A DNA stretch of 64,000 bases. Origin: Flavobacterium sp. GSB-24 (GTDB lineage Bacteria; Bacteroidota; Bacteroidia; Flavobacteriales; Flavobacteriaceae). Position numbers and translations under genes: made by a program. Positions 1-8,402 of the stretch are shown here, in pieces (within the stretch, counting starts at the first letter, position 1; every line of letters starts with the position of its first letter). The stretch is from contig NZ_AP027043.1 in the NCBI RefSeq assembly GCF_027924665.1, positions 2,294,001 to 2,358,000 of the forward strand, read 5' to 3'. Under the pieces are notes generated by a model. It did no database searches and was not told the origin of the DNA. It saw only the letters and a program-made list of their open reading frames with translations.

Positions 1-567
1 GAGGATTATTCCGATCAGTTTTATGCTTGCCTTATGGGTGATTTTCTCAATTTCTATAAATGCGCTACTGGGGGCTATTTAAATTCGTATGCTGAAAATG
101 ACATAAAAGCCCAGAATGGAGTAATACAAATCAATCCAATAGATATTATCAGGGTAAATGATTTTATTTCAGTTACAGAACTTGAAAAAGAAATTGATCG
201 TTTTCCTACCTTTTCAGGAGGAAAACTGCTTATGGAAACACTTGCTTTACTTACAGAAGATGAGCGAACGGAAAAAGTTGCGCATTACAACAATGAAATC
301 GTAAAAAAATTAAATAAGGGAAAAATAAATCCTAACACCATCGATCTTGTGACAAGCGTAGCTCTTGATGGTCTTGGAATGGTAACTGGAAATCCATTAA
401 TAGGAACTGCTTTTTCAACGTTGAAATTTGGAGGCAATACAGTTAGGCAAAGCGCGGTATTTGAAAAGTTTAATAATAAAATACAATCGGCAATGCAAGA
501 TGCGGATCGTATGAATATTCGTTATTTAGATAAAATTAGCAGAGTGGCAAGGATAAAAGCGCGATAA
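1..567 (+). CDS. C-terminal part of an unknown protein, cut by the window start
   Basis: The frame is open from base 1 with no stop upstream of the first ATG at 34, so this is probably the end of a longer gene rather than a complete 177-residue protein. The visible part has a hydrophobic, glycine-containing stretch (around residues 103-133 counted from the ATG) that could be a helical hairpin, and a basic C terminus ending in KAR. I do not recognise a family. It lies inside the island that ends at the tRNA-Ser gene, so it is probably cargo. The 476 bases that follow separate it from the defence module. Confidence 0.5.
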   Translation, partial: EDYSDQFYACLMGDFLNFYKCATGGYLNSYAENDIKAQNGVIQINPIDIIRVNDFISVTELEKEIDRFPTFSGGKLLMETLALLTEDERTEKVAHYNNEIVKKLNKGKINPNTIDLVTSVALDGLGMVTGNPLIGTAFSTLKFGGNTVRQSAVFEKFNNKIQSAMQDADRMNIRYLDKISRVARIKAR

Positions 568-1043
568 TTATTATTGATGTAAAATGCAAGCGATTTTAAT
601 TTTACAGCTTTTTAATTTTGCTATGTAAGAGGAACTTGCTGTTTAGCTTTAAAATTTATAAAGCTAATTAGACGTTTAGATGGGAGATTATAGAAAAATG
701 TAAAACTAAGTATAGTCAATTATGTATGTTTGATTGAATTGATTTATTAATTAGCGAGTATCCCCTACCTGTCATCTATTTAAAATTTTATCATGATATG
801 GATTCAATTTCTGAAAACAGATTTTATTTTAACTGCAATGCTAAAAAATGATTTCCTAGGTACTTTATAACTCTTTGTGTGTGTTTTTTGAAGCCTCCTT
901 TTTACGATTTTAGAAATCACCAGTCCTTTTTAAAATAATATTTTTTTTGTTAATTTTTTTTAATTACATTTCCAAAAAAATGAAGTTATGCCTCCGATTT
1001 AGGACTTTGACTTAATTTCAAAATTTAAATCATCACCAATTTA
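568..1043. other. Intergenic spacer before the ABC-3C module
   Basis: AT-rich spacer with no ORF of note and no clear hairpin. It should hold the promoter of the downstream three-gene module. One sequence matching the Bacteroidota -7 consensus TAnnTTTG lies near 724-731, but it is about 300 bases from the start codon and has no clear TTG partner, so I do not call it. A T-rich stretch lies just before 1044. Confidence 0.4.
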
Positions 1044-2273
1044 ATGAGTAGAAAATTTCAGGATCAAACTGCGGCAGATAAAAAAGAGATCGGATTTCAT
1101 TATCAGCACTATTATGCACTTCTTCAATTATTAAAATTAGATCCCAATGAATCATTGAGCGTTGAAGAAAAAGATGATATTGTCATAACGAGCAGTAACG
1201 AATTAAAACTGCTACAGCTAAAACATACGCTTCAAACCAAAACTGATGGTTCTGCCAAAAATTTGTCTTCAAAAGATTATTCGCTTTGGCATACGATTGA
1301 CAACTGGATGAAACTGATATGCGACCCAGAGGATGGAAGGGAGGATGATTTATCCCAAACGGCTTTTATCGCTAGCACATATTTTGGATTGGTTACCAAC
1401 AAATCTAAAAGTGACGAAAACGTGTTTTTAACCAACCTTGATGCACTGAGAGAAGGAACTATAGATATTGGGCAGTTCAAAGAAAATTTGCGAATATTAA
1501 TTCAGCCTAAAAAAATTTCAAAAAAGAAAAAAGGCGATGATGAATCCCCCGCGGAACCTGTTTTAAACAAATCTGTAAGTGATTTTCTAGAGTTTAAACA
1601 TTTAGAGCAATTCCTCGGTAGAATTAATGTTACCCTAAATGAAGACGATCTGATCGGTCAGATTCAAGAATATCTAAAAATAAATTTGGCTGTCGATAAT
1701 TATGAAGATGCCTACTTTGAAATTGAGGGAAGATTGAGAACGATTAATTACCTGACAATTAAGGATAATGAAAAGGTTGTATACAGCAAGGAAGATTTTT
1801 CAAAGAAAATTCTGCAGCCTGTTTTGGATAAGGTTCGAAATTCGAAATTTTATAAAACCACTCATGAACGGGTGTTAAATCCAAAATTGGAAGATAAAAT
1901 ATTTGCTAAGCAGCTTCTTGATCTAAATGTGAATTTGGAGGATGTTATTGAATATAACCATTATATGCAAATATGTCTGGCAAACTTAAAAAAATGGGAA
2001 GAGCGGGATAATATAATTTTGCCTGAGGAACGGGAGCTTTACTTTCAGCAAGCGGTTAAGAGATGGAAACATCGACATCAGATTAGACATAGACAGGTAA
2101 ATAGTGAAGAGAATAATTCGCTTGACTGTTATGATGACTGTATGCTGGAAGTGCTTAAATTAAGTTCCGTCGAAATGGAACAGGATATTTCAAATGGAAC
2201 ATTTATCTATTTAAGCGATGAGTTAAGAATAGGATGGCTAAAAGAGTGGAAAGACAAATATGGCAACAAATAA
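1044..2273 (+). CDS. ABC-3C defence component with N-terminal Cap4-like (DUF4297-type) nuclease domain
   Basis: The first about 65 residues show the pattern of Cap4/DUF4297 restriction-like nucleases: a GFHYQ segment (17-21), acidic residues E41, E42, D44 and D45 on a beta strand, then QLK at 58-60. That matches a PD-(D/E)xK core ending in QxK. The remaining about 330 residues are charged and helical, and resemble the carboxy-terminal component of ABC three-component (ABC-3C) systems, which couples an effector to the ATPase. The stop overlaps the next gene by 14 bases, and the third gene overlaps the second, so the three are almost certainly co-translated. Predicted role: DNA-cutting effector released when the SMC-like partner senses invading DNA. 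The family assignment is from motifs and gene order only. Confidence 0.65.
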   Translation: MSRKFQDQTAADKKEIGFHYQHYYALLQLLKLDPNESLSVEEKDDIVITSSNELKLLQLKHTLQTKTDGSAKNLSSKDYSLWHTIDNWMKLICDPEDGREDDLSQTAFIASTYFGLVTNKSKSDENVFLTNLDALREGTIDIGQFKENLRILIQPKKISKKKKGDDESPAEPVLNKSVSDFLEFKHLEQFLGRINVTLNEDDLIGQIQEYLKINLAVDNYEDAYFEIEGRLRTINYLTIKDNEKVVYSKEDFSKKILQPVLDKVRNSKFYKTTHERVLNPKLEDKIFAKQLLDLNVNLEDVIEYNHYMQICLANLKKWEERDNIILPEERELYFQQAVKRWKHRHQIRHRQVNSEENNSLDCYDDCMLEVLKLSSVEMEQDISNGTFIYLSDELRIGWLKEWKDKYGNK

Positions 2274-2715
2274 ATTTTTATATAATAATGAAGGAGTTGC
2301 CTTGGTGGCAATCTTGAGTGTAATGTCAAAAATGAAAACTCTTGAATACTCGAAAGTTTTTCTGATACTTCCATTTCTGTTAAACGATAATCTAGTGTCA
2401 TTCCTGAAGAATAAGAATGCAAAGGTAATCGGAATTCAGGATTTAGTTTCACGCAGGATTGGAAGTTTTTTAAATTTCAATGGTTCATTCAAGAATTTTT
2501 ATGCATTGACTTTCAATGCTGTCTGTATTGCAGAGGAGTTAAAATTTATAAAAATGGAATCGAATTCAATCATCTATCTCGAAAACAGCTTTGATCTGCA
2601 ATCCGACTCTTTGGGATCTAGGGCTAAGAATATAGTGGCAGCTTCGGAAAAATTGCAGGTCATTTTAGAGATTGAAGCGATTGAATTATACTCATCATTA
2701 AAGATAGAATTATGA
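2260..2715 (+). CDS. ABC-3C middle component (DUF6521-like small protein)
   Basis: Small 151-residue protein beginning MATNKFLYNNEGVAL. Asparagine/alanine-rich starts and a length near 150 are typical of the middle components of three-component ABC systems. It has no catalytic motif that I can see and no signal peptide. It starts 14 bases inside the upstream effector gene and its stop overlaps the ATPase start as ATGA, so it sits in the middle of an overlapping trio, as these proteins usually do. In Lamassu-type systems the equivalent (LmuC-like) protein bridges the SMC ATPase and the effector. The function is inferred from position and size more than from sequence. Confidence 0.55.
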   Translation: MATNKFLYNNEGVALVAILSVMSKMKTLEYSKVFLILPFLLNDNLVSFLKNKNAKVIGIQDLVSRRIGSFLNFNGSFKNFYALTFNAVCIAEELKFIKMESNSIIYLENSFDLQSDSLGSRAKNIVAASEKLQVILEIEAIELYSSLKIEL

Positions 2716-4616
2716 ATTTTTACATAAAGCAGATCAAATTGTGGTTTAATAACGGCAGCACAAGAGAGTTGGATTTCCTGCCTAATAAAATCAATGTTAT
2801 TACAGGGGACAGCACGACAGGAAAATCGTCCATAATACGGATAATCGATTATTGCTTTTTAGCAAGTTCAACTGATATATCCCCTAAATTCATAGGTGAA
2901 AATGTAAAATGGTATGGAGTTAATTTTGTCATTAACGGCAAAGAATTTACTATTGCAAGGGGGGCGATAACAAGTTCAACGACATTTAATGAGTATTATT
3001 TTTCAGATATCGGCATAATACCGGAAATGCCTGTAGCCAACATGACGAACGGGGGGCTGAAGAAGGTTTTGAGCAAGGAATTTGGCATAGATGCTGAAAC
3101 TAATTTTACAGGTTCAGGTAGCATAAAAGCCAATACCAAGATTTCTTTTAGGTATTTTCTCTGGCTGTTTTGCATACAGAGACAGGAAACCCTTCCAAGC
3201 GGGCACTATCTATTTGACAAGCATGAAGAAAGCAGGTATAAGGATGCACTTTCTGTTATGAAGCTCTTAGACTGGGTTATAGGAGCCCAGACTCCAAAAA
3301 ATATTTTGCTCAATAGTGAAATCAAAAAAATTGAGATTGAACTTGCAAAACTGGAAAAAAGACAATCGATAGAGATTGCCAATAAACTGAAATTTAAGGA
3401 AATTCTGGGCGGCTTGTATACGAAAACCAAAGAGCTAAATTTGATTAATCATAATATTTACGACGATGCTGAGGTGGTTGCAAAATTGAAAAGTCTGATT
3501 CACAATGGTATTGAAGACATCGATCCAACACCATCGGAACTCACTCAATTAAAAAATAAAAAAACGGAGATTCTGCTTAAAATTAGAAACCTCAGCGGAT
3601 ATGAAAAGCAGAATAAAAAGTATCAGGATTATCTGAAATCGGATATTGACAGTCTGTTGCCTATTAGGTACATAAAAGATAATTTTAATGATCTTCTGAC
3701 TACTAAAACGGTAGTAAATCTAATTGATAATTTAGACGGCGAATTCAGCAGCCTGCAGTCACTGACAAAAAAAATGACAGTTAAAGATTCAATGACTTTG
3801 GATGTCAGTGGGGAAATCAAAAAATTTAAATCCGATTTAGCAGAAGTTAATTCCAAAATTCAGGAACATCCCGAAGCTCAAAGTATTCGAGCGACAGAGA
3901 AGCAAAAGTATATCCATCTTGGCTATGTCAAAAGTAAATTAGAAGATTACGAAAATGATTCCAAGACTGAAGATTATAATAGCAGGAAAAAAGAACTGGA
4001 AGAAAAAATAATTGAAAAATCAAAGGAATTAGATGAAGATCCAGAATTAAAGAGGGTTGTTCTGAATTTTTTAGGAGAAAGTATAGATGAGGCATTAAAA
4101 GAACTTCAAATCGAAAACTATTCTGAATATAAAGCCTTTTATAATGAGTCCGCTAATAGATTGGATTTAATTAATTCAAAGACAAATGAAGTGATCAAAT
4201 GGCAACAATTGGGCAGTGCCTCTATCTATTTGTATCTGCATCTTGCATTTTTCGGAGGAACGCATAACTATATCAATAGGGATAAGGAAAATATCTATGT
4301 CCCGACATTCCTTATGTTGGACCAGGTAAGTACGCCATATTATGATCAGACCAGAAAAGATAAAAAGATAGAAAAAGCGGATAAGGTTGATATTAAGGAT
4401 TTATCAGAAACGGATAGGGAGAAATTAAACAAGGCACTCAAATACATGGATAATTTTATCAACGGCTTCAAGAAAAAAAAGAAGCAATTTCAGATCATTT
4501 TACTGGAGCACATTCCAGAAAATGTATGGGCTGAAGAGAAGCTGGAAAATTTCCATCTTGTTGATAGGGAATTTAAGAATGGAAATAAACTTGTAAATCC
4601 TGATAATATTGGTTAA
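2712..4616 (+). CDS. DUF3732-type SMC/ABC ATPase of the ABC-3C module
   Basis: SMC/RecN-like ATPase of 634 residues. Walker A is GDSTTGKS at 32-39. A long charged, coiled-coil-prone middle runs from about 190 to 470. The ABC signature equivalent is LGSAS at 500-504, followed by the Walker B strand FLMLDQ with D537-Q538 and a switch-like LEH ending at H600. The D-Q pair, where most ABC ATPases have D-E, followed by STPYYD, fits the DUF3732 family, whose members usually read LDQPSQ at this site. It is the last gene of the overlapping trio, with its ATG inside the stop of the middle component. Likely role: binds DNA ends or foreign DNA structures and gates the nuclease. Confidence 0.7.
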   Translation: MNFYIKQIKLWFNNGSTRELDFLPNKINVITGDSTTGKSSIIRIIDYCFLASSTDISPKFIGENVKWYGVNFVINGKEFTIARGAITSSTTFNEYYFSDIGIIPEMPVANMTNGGLKKVLSKEFGIDAETNFTGSGSIKANTKISFRYFLWLFCIQRQETLPSGHYLFDKHEESRYKDALSVMKLLDWVIGAQTPKNILLNSEIKKIEIELAKLEKRQSIEIANKLKFKEILGGLYTKTKELNLINHNIYDDAEVVAKLKSLIHNGIEDIDPTPSELTQLKNKKTEILLKIRNLSGYEKQNKKYQDYLKSDIDSLLPIRYIKDNFNDLLTTKTVVNLIDNLDGEFSSLQSLTKKMTVKDSMTLDVSGEIKKFKSDLAEVNSKIQEHPEAQSIRATEKQKYIHLGYVKSKLEDYENDSKTEDYNSRKKELEEKIIEKSKELDEDPELKRVVLNFLGESIDEALKELQIENYSEYKAFYNESANRLDLINSKTNEVIKWQQLGSASIYLYLHLAFFGGTHNYINRDKENIYVPTFLMLDQVSTPYYDQTRKDKKIEKADKVDIKDLSETDREKLNKALKYMDNFINGFKKKKKQFQIILLEHIPENVWAEEKLENFHLVDREFKNGNKLVNPDNIG

Positions 4617-4762
4617 TACATTTGTCCAACCTACATGGCTAAAAGTTGTTATTCGGAATATTATAATTTACTATCAATATTGAGTCCTTCTAGTGTATCT
4701 TTTGTTATGTTATAATTCATCCAGATTTGTATCTAACTTTTACCGAGATGTCTGTGCCTCCA

Positions 4763-4880
4763 GGCATATCGTTCTTTTAAAATGCCTTGCCCAATTGACA
4801 TTGAAATTTGTTTGCCATTGAAAATTGTACTGGTGGAGCTTCAGAATCCGCAACATAAAGATAACGTGTTGAATTCCATA
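4763..4880 (-). pseudogene. Remnant of an integrase N terminus
   Basis: On the minus strand this stretch encodes NGKQISMSIGQGILKERYAW in one frame. It aligns with residues 28-46 of the intact integrase at 7085-8308 (DKQISMSTGQAISKERWA). At DNA level, bases 4763-4820 match 8170-8227 at about 49 of 58 positions by eye. No full reading frame surrounds it. It is the decayed arm-binding domain of a second, related tyrosine recombinase. Confidence 0.75.
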
Positions 4881-4920
4881 AAAAAAAAGGAAATATACAA
4901 TCGGTAATGTTTGTGATAAA

Positions 4921-4945
4921 CGCAGAGAGCAGGATTCGAACCTAA
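4921..4945 (-). other. Possible tRNA 3'-end fragment (old attachment site)
   Basis: Read on the minus strand the sequence contains GGTTCGAATCC, the T-arm core shared by many tRNAs, followed by an acceptor-like tail (TGCTCTCTGCG). No anticodon arm is found upstream. It lies between integrase and DUF1016 remnants, where an old att duplicate could be expected. It is not identical to the tRNA-Ser 3' end at 8570. Confidence 0.3.
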
Positions 4946-5092
4946 ACCTTGAAACCTTCATATTCAAAAAGTAAAATAAAATTTGAATATGCAATGCGCG
5001 GGTTAGATAAACCTTTAGGGCTTGAGACCTATCAATTAGAACAACTTGTAAAAGGAAATATAGACAAATTAATTGAAAGCACTGAAAATTAA
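4946..5092 (+). pseudogene. C-terminal remnant of a DUF1016 (YhcG-like) nuclease
   Basis: An open stretch ends at TAA 5090-5092. It encodes EYAMRGLDKPLGLETYQL near its end, which fits the family's C-terminal signature (EYAL...KPIGVAEYQL). There is a stop directly upstream at 4943 and no start or nuclease core is present, so only the tail survives. It is on the opposite strand to the intact DUF1016 gene at 5994-7001 and belongs to a different subgroup. Confidence 0.65.
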
Positions 5093-5124
5093 TAGGCCAT
5101 TATAGAATTAGGTCCAAACTGCGG

Positions 5125-5190
5125 ATACAATAGTGAAAACCAATTGTGCCGTCACTGTCGGCACAATTGGAAAGTAAATACCAAATTAAC
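5125..5190 (-). pseudogene. Internal fragment of a DUF1016 N-terminal domain, with palindrome
   Basis: The minus strand reads FPIVPTVTAQL, matching residues 89-99 of the intact DUF1016 protein (FPIASALRTQL). Bases 5140-5170 form a perfect hairpin: CCAATTGTGCCG, loop TCACTGT, CGGCACAATTGG. Nothing recognisable continues on either side. Confidence 0.5.
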
Positions 5191-5231
5191 TTTGGGAAAA
5201 TAAAGTGCAAGCATTTTACAGCTAGTTAACA

Positions 5232-5268
5232 GGAAAATTGTCGTGACACTGTAACGACAATTGAGATC
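5232..5268 (-). repeat. Third CAATTG-type palindrome, possible DUF1016 scrap
   Basis: The arms AATTGTCGT (5236-5244) and ACGACAATT (5254-5262) enclose GACACTGTA. The minus strand reads SIVVTVSRQFS, which resembles the same DUF1016 segment as the hairpin at 5140-5170. Arm ends and the CACTGT loop are shared with the other two copies. Confidence 0.45.
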
Positions 5269-5665
5269 CATATTTTCAAACTCAGATAAAATTGTTAAAG
5301 ATTACTGAAGCTCTACCATTCGAACCCAAGTTAAAAAGGGTTTGATTTTAATCTTAGCAAACTTATTGATAAGTGCTGAGTGTCATGATTCTGCTCCAAA
5401 ACATTGACCCGTGAAATATTTTTAAAAACAGCCTTAGTTTTTTTGGACAAAAAGGTATGTCCTCCAATTAACGTTTAGAGTTTTTTTTGCCTGTGAATTT
5501 TATAATTTGATGATGGTAAGATTTGAGATGTATTCTGTCCAAGATCTGTATAGAGTTATGAGTTTATGTATAGAAAACTATAGAAATCTATATACATATA
5601 TGAGGTTAAATATAGGACTTAAGTTCAACTGGAAGGGTTTCCTATCTTTTAAAGGTCTTTTTAAA

Positions 5666-5740
5666 AGCAATTTTAATGTTGATTGAGTATTAGCTTTTAA
5701 TGTTGTATCAATATTAGCTTTTAGTGCTGATATAAATTTA
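5666..5740 (+). repeat. Three imperfect tandem repeats of about 25 bp
   Basis: Units start at 5666, 5692 and 5716, each reading roughly AGCTTTTAATGTTG followed by an AT-rich tail; a partial fourth begins at 5741. The region is non-coding. I see no function. Confidence 0.45.
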
Positions 5741-5881
5741 AGCTTATGCAGATGGTGCTGTTTCAGTTAGATATGCTAATAAAGATAATGCAGACCTGTT
5801 GTTTCTGATAGAAGTAGAACTACAGACTCTGCAACATTAAGATGACTTGATGAATTACCGTCACAGATTTAGCTGGATTTA

Positions 5882-5912
5882 AGAAAGCCTGCAGATTTTC
5901 TGCAGGCTTTCT
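5882..5912 (-). terminator. Strong hairpin downstream of the DUF1016 nuclease gene
   Basis: A perfect 14-bp stem (AGAAAGCCTGCAGA and its complement) with a TTT loop, 81 bases past the stop at 5994. There is no long T run, but the stem is strong enough to act as a terminator. Confidence 0.6.
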
Positions 5913-5993
5913 GTTTTGTGTCTTATCCGTATCTCATTTAAGTAAATCGTCTTCGGATACTGCGTTGTGAATTTCTGGGACTTATTTTTAAAA

Positions 5994-7001
5994 TCATTTT
6001 TTGTCTTCTTCGAAATTTGCCAGTTCTTTCTTGACTTCTTCAAGTAGTTGCTCTTCAGTCGGAAGGTATAAATGATACTGGCTTGCAATTATACTTTTGT
6101 TGTTTTCAGGTAATGTGAATTTAACTACTCCGTCATTTTTATCAGCACACAGCAATATTCCTATAGTAGGGTTTTCGTTGTCGTTTTTTTCAATGCGGTC
6201 ATAATAATTGACATACATCTGCAATTGTCCAATATCCTGATGGATAAGTTTGTGAGTTTTAATTTCTATCAAAACAAAACACTGAAGTAATCGATTGTAC
6301 AAAACCATGTCTACAAAAAATTCATCTCCATCAATATGTATTCTTTTTTGTCTAGAAACAAATGAAAAACCATTTCCAATTTCTAATAAGAACTCCTGAA
6401 GATGAGTGATAATTGCCTTTTCCAGATCTTTTTCATAGTATGCAGCTTCGCGTTTTAAGCCCAAGAATTCTAAATACATAGGATCCTTTATGATTTCGCG
6501 GGCATCTGAAGGCAGTTTTTCATTTTGTGCAACAGCTAGTATACTTTTTTGATCACTGCTTATTAAGAGTCGTTCAAATAGACTGCTGTTTATCTGTCGC
6601 TCCAGCTGGCGTGATGTCCAATTGTTTTTAACACTTTCGGCAATATAGAACTCTCTTTTTTCCTGATTAGCAATGGATATCAGAAGTTTGTATTGTGTCC
6701 AGCTCAATTGCGTCCGCAGTGCGGACGCAATTGGAAAAGTTCTGTAAAATTGGCGGTATCTTTCTAATTGCCTTATTGAAAAGCCAGTTCCGTATTGCGG
6801 CTGTAATTCTTCTGCAAGATATTTAATTAAATAAGCGCCATAGTCGGCTCTTTCTTTTCCCTGCTGTTCTTCCTCGAAAATTCGTTTTCCGATCGACCAA
6901 TACATCGCAGTTCTTTCATTGTCGACAGCTCTAATTGCGCGTTCTTTTGAAGTTTCAATTATTGCTTTTATATCAGGAATTATGGAATGGTTTTTTAGCA
7001 T
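5994..7001 (-). CDS. DUF1016 / PDDEXK nuclease family protein (YhcG-like)
   Basis: Full-length 335-residue member. The N-terminal DUF1016 helical/winged-helix domain spans about 1-150 (GFSIRQLERYRQFY and LSWTQYKLL are typical). The C-terminal nuclease domain spans about 165-330, with D231 in FFVDMV and E246/K248 in LIEIK forming a PD-(D/E)xK centre, and Q259/Q261 following. Proteins of this family are common in islands and linked to defence or DNA junction processing; the exact role is unsettled. Residues 90-99 are encoded by a perfect DNA palindrome (6705-6733). The gene is monocistronic between two hairpins, 83 bases from the integrase stop. Nearby fragments show that related genes were here before. 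Confidence 0.85.
   Translation of the reverse strand: MLKNHSIIPDIKAIIETSKERAIRAVDNERTAMYWSIGKRIFEEEQQGKERADYGAYLIKYLAEELQPQYGTGFSIRQLERYRQFYRTFPIASALRTQLSWTQYKLLISIANQEKREFYIAESVKNNWTSRQLERQINSSLFERLLISSDQKSILAVAQNEKLPSDAREIIKDPMYLEFLGLKREAAYYEKDLEKAIITHLQEFLLEIGNGFSFVSRQKRIHIDGDEFFVDMVLYNRLLQCFVLIEIKTHKLIHQDIGQLQMYVNYYDRIEKNDNENPTIGILLCADKNDGVVKFTLPENNKSIIASQYHLYLPTEEQLLEEVKKELANFEEDKK
6705..6733. repeat. Perfect 29-base palindrome inside the DUF1016 coding sequence
   Basis: Two 14-base arms (CAATTGCGTCCGCA and complement) flank a single G. It encodes residues 90-99 in frame and shares the CAATTG ends and CACTG core with the hairpins at 5140-5170 and 5236-5262. Confidence 0.8.
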
Positions 7002-7047
7002 TTTTTTTAATTTAATAGTTAGACGTATTTGATTAAATTTTAAATGG

Positions 7048-7075
7048 AGGTTTCAAATCAAGAAACCTTTTTTTT
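7048..7075. terminator. Small hairpin between integrase and DUF1016 gene
   Basis: AGGTTTC, loop AAATCAA, GAAACCT. The T run (7068-7075) follows on the plus strand, whereas the integrase transcript runs minus, so the direction is ambiguous. It may only weakly terminate integrase transcripts. Confidence 0.35.
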
Positions 7076-7084
7076 GAAAGTATT

Positions 7085-8308
7085 TTACCTAAATTTAGAT
7101 TTCAGTTTTTCCATGTCTTCCATTATGTTCACATCCAAAACTTTTGCGTAATGCTGGGTTTGTTTAGTGTTGGTATGTCCCATCATTGCAGATACATTTT
7201 CCAGTCTTACCCCATTTCCTAAAGTGACAGTGGTGGCAAAAGTATGTCTGGCAACATACCAAGTAAGGTGTTTATTTATGCCACAGACATCGGCAATTTC
7301 CTTCAGATAGGCATTCATTTTCTGGTTTGAAATTTTGGGAATAAGACCTTTCTGCTGGTTTTTATATTTAAAAATAATTTTCTCAACCGTAGGTAGTACC
7401 GGTACATTGGCCCTAATTGCAGTTTTTGCCCTGCTGGTCATAATCCATAAATTTCCATTTGAATCTTCGGATAAGTTTCTTTCAGTGAGTTCCAAGGCGT
7501 CGATGGGTGCATATCCTGTATAGCAGCTGAAAAGAAATATGTCCTTAACTTTTTCCAGACGCGGCGTCTGAAATATTTTGCTCTCGATTGTGTTCAGTTC
7601 CTGCTGGGTAAGGAAAACAGCATCTTTGACACTCAGTCTGCCGTCATATATATTGAATGGATTTTTTATGATCAAATCCATCTTGATGGCGTAATTGCAG
7701 GCAGTTTTGTACATTTTCATATATTTTACCACCGAATTGTTTTTTATGCCTGTCTGATCTTTAAAACTGCTCTCATATTTAAGGAACTGTTCCAGTTTAA
7801 AGACAAATGAGCTGGATAGTTCAGATGACGGCATGTCTTCCTTTTTATAGTTGCTATTGATGAAACTCAGAAGCAGGTCTTTTGCCCTTTTGTACTTCTG
7901 CAATGAAGCCGGAGCACGTTCTCCTGAGTTGACTCTTTTGCTGAAAAATAAGATATAAGTGTCCAAAATCACAATTATGGTAGAGCCTTGAGACTGGTCG
8001 ATTTTGTCTTTTCCTGTCAGTTCAGCTTTTAATAATTGAAGGTTGACCTCAGGATCGATTCTGAATAGTTCAGTAAATTTTTTGGCAACATTGAGCTGGA
8101 AAAGATCAAGCAGGTTTTTGATTACTATTTCCTTTTCAATTTTAAGCTGGTTTCTAAGGTTATTGGTGCTGGCCCATCTTTCTTTTGAAATGGCTTGTCC
8201 GGTTGACATTGAAATTTGTTTGTCATTGTAACTCAAACGGGCATAGATTGGAGATTCGCCGTTCTTGTTTACTCTGTCGGATTTCTGGTAAAAAATTACT
8301 TTTAACAT
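7085..8308 (-). CDS. Tyrosine-type site-specific integrase of the island
   Basis: 407 residues with the Bacteroidota integrase layout: arm-type DNA-binding domain (about 1-95), core-binding domain (about 108-215) and catalytic domain (about 225-400). Visible active-site residues are K295 (SRAKT), R354 (VARHTFAT), H378 (GHTN) and nucleophile Y387 (QHYAK). The usual Arg I position in CYTGxR is A267, as in the CTnDOT-type branch that lacks this arginine, and the usual histidine of HxxR is Y351. It is read away from the tRNA-Ser gene, 261 bases from the tRNA 3' end, as expected of the enzyme that inserted the island there. Direct and inverted GTTACCC repeats lie upstream. Probably active, but the two substitutions deserve a check. 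Confidence 0.9.
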   Translation of the reverse strand: MLKVIFYQKSDRVNKNGESPIYARLSYNDKQISMSTGQAISKERWASTNNLRNQLKIEKEIVIKNLLDLFQLNVAKKFTELFRIDPEVNLQLLKAELTGKDKIDQSQGSTIIVILDTYILFFSKRVNSGERAPASLQKYKRAKDLLLSFINSNYKKEDMPSSELSSSFVFKLEQFLKYESSFKDQTGIKNNSVVKYMKMYKTACNYAIKMDLIIKNPFNIYDGRLSVKDAVFLTQQELNTIESKIFQTPRLEKVKDIFLFSCYTGYAPIDALELTERNLSEDSNGNLWIMTSRAKTAIRANVPVLPTVEKIIFKYKNQQKGLIPKISNQKMNAYLKEIADVCGINKHLTWYVARHTFATTVTLGNGVRLENVSAMMGHTNTKQTQHYAKVLDVNIMEDMEKLKSKFR

Positions 8309-8402
8309 GTTATCTAGTTTTAAAATTAATAATCAAATTGAATTAAAAATTTTAAGAGAGCCCATAAACAGCAGGGAATTCCCAAGGAATTCTTTTGTTT
8401 TA

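Noticed and set aside
4921..4945. Complete second tRNA gene
   Set aside because: Only the T-arm-like part is present; no anticodon or D arm upstream.
4740..4994. 84-residue minus-strand frame
   Set aside because: It reads through an integrase remnant in the wrong frame; the similarity is in another frame.
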